Both the position numbers and the translations under genes were made by a program. From Sphingomonadales bacterium (GTDB taxonomy: Bacteria > Pseudomonadota > Alphaproteobacteria > Sphingomonadales > Sphingomonadaceae): a DNA stretch of 6,006 bases. The notes under the pieces are model-generated. The model had not been told where the DNA came from, ran no database searches, and was given only the letters and a program-made list of their open reading frames with translations. Numbering within the stretch: position 1 is the stretch's first letter; the number at the start of each line of letters is the position of its first letter. This document shows positions 1 through 4,848 of the stretch, in pieces. The DNA is taken from assembly GCA_027489295.1 (NCBI GenBank), contig JAIYAA010000181.1:1-6006 (forward strand). Direction: 5' to 3'.

Positions 1-73
1 AGTGCTCGTAGGACTGCTCGTAGAACCCGAAACTTCCTGCACCACCAACGCCCTCGTCAAAGGCGGCAAGCAT
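1..73 (-). CDS. Possible 5' end of an unidentified gene, cut by the window edge
   Basis: On the minus strand an ATG at 73-71 opens a frame with no stop to base 1, giving 24 residues that begin MLAAFDEGVGGAGSFGF. An in-frame TAA lies upstream, so the ATG is the likely first start if the gene is real. The only ribosome-binding hint is a weak GCCGGG touching the start codon. The visible part is rich in Gly, Phe and Tyr and ends in two similar four-residue units (FYEQ, SYEH). I do not recognise a family. It lies downstream of the rpmE terminator, so it would need its own promoter, and I found no convincing one. A chance reading frame is quite possible. Confidence 0.27.
   Translation of the reverse strand, partial: MLAAFDEGVGGAGSFGFYEQSYEH
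3..23. repeat. Short tandem direct repeat, 12-base period
   Basis: The nonamer TGCTCGTAG occurs at 3-11 and again at 15-23, a 12-base period. The period is a multiple of three and, read on the minus strand, encodes the FYEQ/SYEH pair at the end of the possible partial gene. Two copies are visible and the window edge prevents seeing whether more follow. It could be chance or the start of a repetitive coding tract. Confidence 0.4.
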
Positions 74-149
74 CCCGGCTATCGACGATGCCGCAAGGCG
101 GCCTGCAGACCGCGCTTACACACGTATCGCTCTATGATTGCGCACAACG

Positions 150-183
150 AAAAAGGCTCCCGCCGCACGGATGCGGGGGAGCC
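150..183 (-). terminator. Intrinsic terminator downstream of rpmE
   Basis: Read on the minus strand, a strong GC-rich hairpin is followed at once by five T (150-154). The outer stem of seven pairs joins 155-161 with 177-183, G162 is bulged, and an inner stem of five pairs joins 163-167 with 172-176 around a four-base loop (168-171). It starts about 46 bases past the rpmE stop codon. Only three T follow the hairpin on the plus strand, so it should work mainly for minus-strand transcription, closing the operon. Confidence 0.86.
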
Positions 184-229
184 CTTTGCGAGCAACGATC
201 CCCGGGCGCAGTCGCCCGGAGTGCGCAGC

Positions 230-460
230 TTACTTCTTGCCGAGCGTGAGGCCGCCGAAGCGCTTGTTGAAGCGCGCGACCTGGCCACCCTGGTCGAGCA
301 GCTGACCGCGACCGCCGGTCCAGGCCGGGTGCGCGAGCGGATCGATCTCGAGCTGCATGAGATCGCCTTCCTTGCCCCAGGTGGAGCGCGTCTCGTACAC
401 GGTGCCGTCGGTCATCTGCACCTTGATCATGTGGTAATCGGGGTGGGTGTTCTGCTTCAC
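230..460 (-). CDS. rpmE: Ribosomal protein bL31, cysteine-free (C-minus) type
   Basis: This encodes bL31 of the large ribosomal subunit, which helps bridge the two subunits. The 76-residue product begins [20 protein letters not shown] and ends with the family block ARFNKRFGG before LTLGKK; KQNxHPDY, RSTWG, HPAWTG and RFNKRF are the recognisable family positions. It contains no cysteine, so it lacks the four-cysteine zinc site of the C-plus form (E. coli RpmE) and belongs to the zinc-independent type. The start is GTG at 460-458, supported by AAGGA at 472-468 with a 7-base spacer. The ATG two bases upstream is followed directly by TGA and cannot be used. The gene is last in the row, 82 bases after the small membrane protein gene, with a hairpin plus T-run in its leader and a strong terminator behind it. 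Confidence 0.97.
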   Translation of the reverse strand: MKQNTHPDYHMIKVQMTDGTVYETRSTWGKEGDLMQLEIDPLAHPAWTGGRGQLLDQGGQVARFNKRFGGLTLGKK

Positions 461-467
461 ATCGAAT

Positions 468-472
468 TCCTT
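468..472 (-). promoter_or_regulatory. Shine-Dalgarno site of rpmE
   Basis: AAGGA lies seven bases upstream of the GTG at 460 and decides that start. It follows within two bases of the T-run of the leader hairpin, so hairpin and ribosome-binding site could influence one another. Confidence 0.8.
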
Positions 473-474
473 GG

Positions 475-502
475 AAAAAGCCGCCGGTTTCCGACCGGCA
501 GC
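475..502 (-). terminator. Terminator-like hairpin with T-run in the rpmE leader
   Basis: On the minus strand 502-494 pairs with 488-480 (nine pairs, one of them T-G wobble; core GCCGGT/ACCGGC) around a five-base loop at 493-489. Five T (479-475) follow directly. This is the form of an intrinsic terminator. It lies between the small membrane protein gene (stop at 545-543) and the rpmE Shine-Dalgarno site. It may end most transcripts of the rseP-bamA-skp-fabZ operon, act as a partial terminator or attenuator that sets rpmE level, or serve as a processing or stabilising hairpin. The structure is clear; its function is inference. Confidence 0.65.
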
Positions 503-511
503 GGACGCGCG

Positions 512-540
512 CGCCTAGCAGAGCCATGCCCCCGGCGCAA
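512..540 (-). promoter_or_regulatory. Weak candidate promoter for rpmE
   Basis: On the minus strand TTGCGC (540-535) is separated by 17 bases from TAGGCG (517-512), just after the stop of the small membrane protein gene. The -35 match and spacing are good but the -10 match is poor by E. coli standards. Transcription would start near 505, at the base of the leader hairpin. A separate promoter for a ribosomal protein gene at the end of an envelope operon would make sense, but this call rests on weak similarity. Confidence 0.28.
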
Positions 541-542
541 CC

Positions 543-758
543 TTATTGCCGCATGCCCCACCAGCGGCGGAGCGCGACTAGCGACCAAATCGCCTCGACA
601 ACCCCGAACGGCCAAGCCCCCTGGAGGAAGCCATAGGCCGATCCGAGCAGGCAGGCACCGGCAAAACCAAGCACCCACCAGGTCGATCGCGCTTCCAGCG
701 CATAGGTGACGAGCATCGCCGTCACCGCGAACAGGCCGAACCAGGTCAATGCGTCCAT
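543..758 (-). CDS. Small integral membrane protein, CBU_0592-like
   Basis: The 71-residue product is almost entirely hydrophobic, with segments at about 3-21, 26-46 and a shorter one at 49-63, and a basic C-terminus (RRWWGMRQ) that should face the cytoplasm. The pattern of an early transmembrane helix, a glycine-rich second helix and a final PFGVVEAIWSLVALRRWW block resembles the small CBU_0592-type membrane protein family as I remember it. Its function is unknown. The ATG at 758-756 has AGGG seven bases upstream (769-766). The gene follows fabZ by 19 bases and is probably co-transcribed with it, then is followed by a terminator-like hairpin, so it may be the last gene of the main operon. It is a real gene by its composition and spacing; the family name is a recollection. 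Confidence 0.75.
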   Translation of the reverse strand: MDALTWFGLFAVTAMLVTYALEARSTWWVLGFAGACLLGSAYGFLQGAWPFGVVEAIWSLVALRRWWGMRQ

Positions 759-777
759 GGTTCGGCCCTGGTATCGA

Positions 778-1257
778 TCACGCGCTGGGCGGATCGGCGA
801 TCATCGCGGTGAATTCGCATTCGACCGCCAGTTCGCCGTCGATCAGCGCCTTGCCGGCGAACTTGCAGACGCGCGAACGCTTCTGCACGAATTGGACGTG
901 GAGCTTGAGCAGCACGCCCGGCTCCACCGGCTTGCGGAACTTAACGTTGTCGATCGCCATGAAGTAGACGAGCTTGCCCGAGCCGGCGAGGCCCAGCGAC
1001 TCGACCGCCAGCACGCCCGCCGCCTGGGCGAGCGCCTCGACGGTGAGTACACCCGGCATGATCGGTCGGCCGGGGAAGTGCCCCTGGAAGAACGACTCGT
1101 TGATCGTCACGGCCTTCACCGCGACGATCGACTGGTCGAGGATCAGCTCCTCGACCCGATCGACCAGCAGCATCGGAAACCGATGGGGCAGCGCCGCCAT
1201 CACCCGCCCGATATCGAGCGGGCCGATGTTGCTGCCCTCCTGCCCTGCCTCGCTCAC
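778..1257 (-). CDS. fabZ: 3-hydroxyacyl-ACP dehydratase FabZ
   Basis: FabZ removes water from (3R)-hydroxyacyl-ACP to give trans-2-enoyl-ACP in type II fatty-acid elongation, in the cytoplasm. The 159-residue product is close to the usual length and has the hot-dog fold signature: [13 protein letters not shown] (23-35), FFQGHFPG (56-63) with catalytic His60, and [10 protein letters not shown] (69-78) with Glu74. The His-to-Glu spacing of 14 matches characterised FabZ enzymes. The start is GTG at 1257-1255, overlapping the skp stop TGA (1256-1254) by four bases. No Shine-Dalgarno site precedes it, so translational coupling to skp is likely. A perfect AGGAGG lies inside the gene at 1241-1236, but no usual start codon follows it at working distance. 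In most alphaproteobacteria lpxD precedes fabZ and lpxA follows it; both are absent here. Confidence 0.98.
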   Translation of the reverse strand: MSEAGQEGSNIGPLDIGRVMAALPHRFPMLLVDRVEELILDQSIVAVKAVTINESFFQGHFPGRPIMPGVLTVEALAQAAGVLAVESLGLAGSGKLVYFMAIDNVKFRKPVEPGVLLKLHVQFVQKRSRVCKFAGKALIDGELAVECEFTAMIADPPSA

Positions 1258-2024
1258 CGCGGTTCGGGCTTGGCCGGCTTGGTCGCACCCGCGGCCGGAC
1301 GGGCGGCCGGAGCTGCCGCACCCGGGGCCGCGGCGGCACCCTGCTGCTGCTGCTGCTGCGCGCGCTGGGCAGCGAGCTGGTAGGCACGACGCTTCAGCTC
1401 GTTCACCTGCTGCTGGAACTGCACGGTGCGCTGCTGCGGCTGCCAGTTGGCCGGCGGCGTGATCGAAACCGTCGGAGTCTTGTCGAGCTCGGCAACGACG
1501 GCGTCGCTGATGTCGACCGCGTCGGGGGCGTAGACGATCGCTTCCGGCTGCAGGATCACGTTGACCTTGCGGGCGTTGACCACCGAGATCTGCGCCGCGT
1601 CATACAGCTGGAGCAGCTTTTCGAACGCGAACAGCTCCGCGACGATCGACGGCAGCTGCAGCTTCTGGATTTCCTCGTTCGCCTGGTTCTGCAGGGTCAT
1701 GAGCTGGGTGTAGTTCGGATCCTTGCGGGCGGCAGCGGCCTGCTCTTCGGCTTCCGAGACCTGACCGTCCTTGTTGGTGTCGATCGTGGTCAGCAGCGTA
1801 CGCGCATCGGTCTGGAACTTGGTCTGGCGCGCCTGGATCTGGTCGCGGACCGGCTTGTAGGTGGTGTCGAGCTGGCTCTCCGCGGTGGTGAAGGCCTTCG
1901 AGCGGGTCATCACTTCCATCGTGTTGATGGTCGCGATGCCGGCGACCTGCGCCGCGGCCGGCATGGCCACGACGAGCGCCGCGGAGGCGGCCAGTGCGGC
2001 CGCGAATACACGGTTCTTCGTCAT
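1254..2024 (-). CDS. skp: Skp/OmpH-family periplasmic chaperone with an EF-hand loop
   Basis: Skp is a trimeric periplasmic holdase that cradles unfolded outer-membrane proteins between long coiled-coil tentacles and delivers them to the BAM complex. The 256-residue product has a signal peptide (basic start, hydrophobic 6-22, likely cleavage after AAA at 23-25), a first strand and helix (about 27-80), an EF-hand-type loop (82-93), a returning helix (about 91-150), a strand region ([14 protein letters not shown], 154-167) and a long tail with six Gln (223-228) and an Ala/Pro/Lys-rich end. E. coli Skp is about 160 residues, so this is enlarged by the loop and tail. The start is ATG at 2024-2022, sharing one base with the bamA stop, with AGGGA ten bases upstream inside bamA. 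Adjacency to bamA is the family's standard context. Sequence identity to E. coli Skp is low, so the assignment rests on architecture and position. Confidence 0.92.
   Translation of the reverse strand: MTKNRVFAAALAASAALVVAMPAAAQVAGIATINTMEVMTRSKAFTTAESQLDTTYKPVRDQIQARQTKFQTDARTLLTTIDTNKDGQVSEAEEQAAAARKDPNYTQLMTLQNQANEEIQKLQLPSIVAELFAFEKLLQLYDAAQISVVNARKVNVILQPEAIVYAPDAVDISDAVVAELDKTPTVSITPPANWQPQQRTVQFQQQVNELKRRAYQLAAQRAQQQQQQGAAAAPGAAAPAARPAAGATKPAKPEPR
1341..1358 (-). repeat. (CAG)6 trinucleotide tract in skp
   Basis: Six perfect CAG codons in the minus-strand reading frame encode Gln223-Gln228 of the Skp homologue. All six use the same codon, so the tract could change length by slippage without breaking the frame. 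It marks the border between the folded chaperone and its Ala/Pro-rich tail. Confidence 0.85.
1746..1781 (-). other. EF-hand calcium-binding loop within skp
   Basis: Residues 82-93 of the Skp homologue read [12 protein letters not shown]. Ligand positions 1, 3, 5, 9 and 12 are Asp, Asn, Asp, Ser and Glu, position 6 is Gly and position 8 is Val: every constrained position of the canonical 12-residue EF-hand loop is satisfied. Predicted helices flank it (about 70-81 and 91-100). Only one copy is visible. The motif is direct; calcium binding is inference from the known family pattern. Confidence 0.8.
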
Positions 2025-4780
2025 TAGAACTGGGTCCCTACGTTGAAAGTAACGAGTTTCTTGTCGTCGCCGGGCTGGCTGACGATTGCCTTTGCGACGT
2101 CGATCCGGAGCGGACCGAACGGCGAATTCCAGTTGACGCCGAAGCCCACCGAGATGCGCGGCGAAGCGGTGCTGCCACGATACTCTTCGTAGAAGGGCGA
2201 AGTCGACGTGTAATATTGCGAGTTGACCGAGGTGCCCACACAGGGATCCGTGCTGGTCGCCGCGTAACCGATCGTACAAGCCGTGGTATACCCCGAATAG
2301 GTACCGCTGCTGACGAGGTAGACCGGCTTGCCGCTGCTATCGAACTGGTAGTTAAGCTTCGGCAGCAGCGTCGGCGAACCGTCCGCATTGAACAGCTTCT
2401 TGCCCGACGAATCCGTCGCCTGGGAGAAGTAGGTATTCGTGGAGGGCCTGCGGATCGAGAAGAGCGAGCCGGCCATCACGTAGATCGACGGCCGCAGACC
2501 CAGTTCCGCCGCGCCCGAGCCCAGCGGGAGCTCGAGCTCCGCCTTGGTCAGGTAATAGGCCTTGCCGCCCAGCGCGTCGTCGACGATCTGGTCCTTCGCC
2601 TTGTTGAGCAGCTGGGTGTTGGTCGTCGGATCGTTGGTTGGCGTCCCGTTATAATAATAACGCTGCACGCGCGGGCCGACGCCGCGGATGTCGAAGCCGC
2701 GGAACTGCGGTTCGCCGAGATAGAAGCGATCGGTAATGCGGATCTCGCTGCCGTCCAGGCTCTTGATCACGCCGCCTTCGCCGGTCACCGAGAACACGAA
2801 GCCCTTGCCGAGGCCCCAATATTTCGCGCCATCCACCTTGGCGCGCGCATACCGCACGTCACCGCCAAGGCCGGCAAAGTCCGCACCGAACGAAACGCGC
2901 TGGCCGCGCGTCGGACGCAGGCGGCTGTTGAGGCTGTCGTAGATCAGCGACACGCCGACCAGCGAGGTCAGGCGGTTGCCCACCGCTTCGCAGTAATAGC
3001 GGCCGGCCTTGAGCGGATCGCAGACACCGTCGGTATAGAAGGTGCTCTGGTCGAGCGTCACATTATCCTTGGCGAGATAATAGCGACCCGAAAGAGTCCA
3101 GTATTCGGTCAGCGGCAGGCCGGCAACCAGCTGGAAGCCGGTGGAAACCTGCTGATAGGTCGTGTTGCGATTGGTGCCGAGATAGTTGAACGCGTTGTAA
3201 TCGCGCCGGAAGATCGTGGCGCCCAGCGCGATGTTGCTGTCGAACAGATAAGGCTCGGTGAAGCCCAGTTCCACCGACTTCGAATAGCTCGAATAATCGG
3301 CCGAGATGCTCGCCGTCTGGCCCATGCCGCGGAAGTTGCGCTGGCGGATCGAGGCCTGGAGGATGAAGCGCTCGAGGCTGGAGAAGCCCGCCGACAGCGT
3401 AAGTTCGCCGTTCGGCTTCTCTTCCACGTTCGCGCCGAGCACGATGCGGTCCGGGGCCGAGCCTTCCTTGCGCTCGATCTCGAACTTGTCCTGGAAGTAG
3501 CCGAGGCTGTTGATGCGATCCTGCGAGCGCTTGACCAGGAAGGTGTTGAACGCATCGCCTTCGGCCACGCGCAACTCACGGCGGATCACCTTGTCCTGCG
3601 TCTGGCGGTTGCCGGTGATGTCGACGCGCTCGATATAGGTGCGGTTCGCCTCGCCAATGTGGAAGTTGATCGACATCGTCAGCGCATCCTTGCTGCGCTG
3701 ATAGTCTGGGCGAACGTCGGCAAAGGCATAGCCGAACAGGCCGGCGGTCTCGCTCAGCTGCTCGATCGTGTCTTCGACGGTCTTGGCGTTATACCAATCG
3801 CCTTCCTTGATCGGCAGCGCACTGGCGAGCTTCTTGTCGTCGAAGTCGCGGATCGCGCTGTCGACCGTCACCGGGCCGAACTTGTAGCGGGGGCCTTCTT
3901 CCACCACGTACGTGATGATGAAGTCCTTCTTGTCCGGCGTCAGCTCGGCCACCGCCGAGATCACGCGGAAATCGGCATAGCCTTCGGTCAGGTAGAACTG
4001 GCGCAGCTTCTGCTGGTCATAGGCCAGGCGATCCTGGTCGTACGACGTGTTCGAGCTGAGGAAGTGCGAGAAGCTGGCGACCTTGGTCGCCATCTGCGCC
4101 CGCAGCTTCTTGTCGCCGAACACCTCGTTGCCGATGATGTTGATCTGGCGAACCTTCGATTTCGCGCCCTCGTGGATCTCGAAGATCACATCGACGCGGT
4201 TCTGGTCGAGGCTGACCATCTTCGGCTCGATACGCGCGGCAAAGCGGCCCTGCCGGCGATACAGCTCGACGATGCGGGCGATATCCGCACGTACCGCGGT
4301 GCGGGTGAAGATCTGACGCGGCTTGAGCTTGATCTCCTTGTCGATCTTGTCCTGCTTCAGCCGCTTGTTGCCTTCGAAGACAACGCGGTTGATCACCGGG
4401 TTCTCGCGGATGCGGAGCACCAGGTTGCCGGTTTCGACACCCTCGATCACCACGTCGGCGAGCAGTTCCGAGGCGAGCAGGTCCTTGATCGCCTGGTCGA
4501 CGGTTTCGTTCGTATAGCTGTCGCCTACGCGGAGGCGCGTGTAGCTGAGCACCGTCTCCGGCTCGATCCGCTGCGAGCCTTCCACCCGCAGCGACTTGAT
4601 CGTTCGCACCACCGCCGGCGTTACCGGGGCGGGCGTTGCCTGGGCCTGAGCCGCCGGAGCCGCGGGCTTTGCCGCGGTCTGCGCCTCTGCCGGCGCAACC
4701 ACGCCCGACAGGATCGTCCCTGCCAACAGCGTAGCCGTCGCCCGCGCGCCCAAATTGCTTGCCTTGATCGCAGTCACCAT
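2024..4780 (-). CDS. bamA: Outer membrane protein assembly factor BamA (Omp85)
   Basis: BamA is the barrel of the BAM complex, folding and inserting outer-membrane proteins. The 918-residue product has a signal peptide (about 1-33, cleavage after AEA), an Ala/Pro-rich linker (34-56), five POTRA domains (about 58-127, 128-206, 208-297, 298-380, 382-456) and a C-terminal 16-strand barrel (457-918) ending in Phe. The RGF motif of loop 6 is at 694-696, followed by DDALGGKAYY like its E. coli counterpart. E. coli BamA is 810 residues; the extra length is largely in surface loops, with Cys pairs at 587/597 and 835/847. I chose the ATG at 4780-4778 because it begins a proper signal peptide (MVTAIKASNLGARATAT). 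A TTG seven codons upstream is in frame but has no ribosome-binding site. The gene follows rseP by 68 bases and overlaps skp by one. It contains no TTA, CTA or TCA codon. Confidence 0.98.
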   Translation of the reverse strand: MVTAIKASNLGARATATLLAGTILSGVVAPAEAQTAAKPAAPAAQAQATPAPVTPAVVRTIKSLRVEGSQRIEPETVLSYTRLRVGDSYTNETVDQAIKDLLASELLADVVIEGVETGNLVLRIRENPVINRVVFEGNKRLKQDKIDKEIKLKPRQIFTRTAVRADIARIVELYRRQGRFAARIEPKMVSLDQNRVDVIFEIHEGAKSKVRQINIIGNEVFGDKKLRAQMATKVASFSHFLSSNTSYDQDRLAYDQQKLRQFYLTEGYADFRVISAVAELTPDKKDFIITYVVEEGPRYKFGPVTVDSAIRDFDDKKLASALPIKEGDWYNAKTVEDTIEQLSETAGLFGYAFADVRPDYQRSKDALTMSINFHIGEANRTYIERVDITGNRQTQDKVIRRELRVAEGDAFNTFLVKRSQDRINSLGYFQDKFEIERKEGSAPDRIVLGANVEEKPNGELTLSAGFSSLERFILQASIRQRNFRGMGQTASISADYSSYSKSVELGFTEPYLFDSNIALGATIFRRDYNAFNYLGTNRNTTYQQVSTGFQLVAGLPLTEYWTLSGRYYLAKDNVTLDQSTFYTDGVCDPLKAGRYYCEAVGNRLTSLVGVSLIYDSLNSRLRPTRGQRVSFGADFAGLGGDVRYARAKVDGAKYWGLGKGFVFSVTGEGGVIKSLDGSEIRITDRFYLGEPQFRGFDIRGVGPRVQRYYYNGTPTNDPTTNTQLLNKAKDQIVDDALGGKAYYLTKAELELPLGSGAAELGLRPSIYVMAGSLFSIRRPSTNTYFSQATDSSGKKLFNADGSPTLLPKLNYQFDSSGKPVYLVSSGTYSGYTTACTIGYAATSTDPCVGTSVNSQYYTSTSPFYEEYRGSTASPRISVGFGVNWNSPFGPLRIDVAKAIVSQPGDDKKLVTFNVGTQF
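2159..2446 (-). other. Enlarged extracellular loop of the BamA barrel
   Basis: Between the strand ending AGSLFSI and the one starting SPRISVGFGVNW lie about 95 residues, where E. coli BamA has roughly 25. The insert is rich in Ser, Thr, Gly and Tyr and carries Cys835 and Cys847. By alignment in my head to E. coli BamA this is loop 7, facing outside. The boundaries are approximate. Confidence 0.65.
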
Positions 4781-4818
4781 CCCACCCCAGTCGGAATCCA
4801 AATATTACCGGAACGCGC

Positions 4819-4833
4819 GCGGCACCATGCCGC
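4819..4833. other. Small perfect hairpin in the rseP-bamA gap
   Basis: 4819-4824 and 4828-4833 form six pairs (GCGGCA/TGCCGC) around a three-base loop. There is no T-run on either side, so it is not an intrinsic terminator. It is the only structure seen in the 68-base gap and could affect mRNA processing or mean nothing. Confidence 0.3.
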
Positions 4834-4848
4834 CCTGCACGAACCCCC

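Noticed and set aside
74..150. Promoter for the possible gene at 1-73
   Set aside because: TTGTGC near 147 is -35-like, but no acceptable -10 hexamer lies at the right distance.
460..462. ATG at 462 as the rpmE start
   Set aside because: It is followed immediately by TGA; the GTG at 460 is the usable codon.
2..709. A 235-codon plus-strand open frame
   Set aside because: It runs antisense through rpmE, the terminator and the small membrane protein gene, has no family resemblance and is Arg/Pro-rich as expected for a GC-rich shadow.
706..1383. A 225-codon plus-strand open frame
   Set aside because: Antisense to fabZ and the skp tail; its poly-Cys run is the reverse reading of the CAG repeat.
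2025..2279. An upstream start for skp at 2279
   Set aside because: The extra 85 residues lie entirely inside bamA in another frame, are Arg-rich, and would bury the signal peptide; the ATG at 2024 starts exactly at it.
4781..4801. TTG at 4801 as the bamA start
   Set aside because: It adds acidic MDSDWGG before the signal peptide and has no Shine-Dalgarno site; the ATG at 4780 gives a normal basic signal-peptide start.
4802..4807. TAATAT as a -10 box before bamA
   Set aside because: The hexamer (minus strand, just before the TTG at 4801) has no -35-like sequence at 16-18 bases upstream, and operon read-through from rseP suffices.
4819..4833. Hairpin between rseP and bamA as a terminator
   Set aside because: Six-pair stem with no T-run on either strand.
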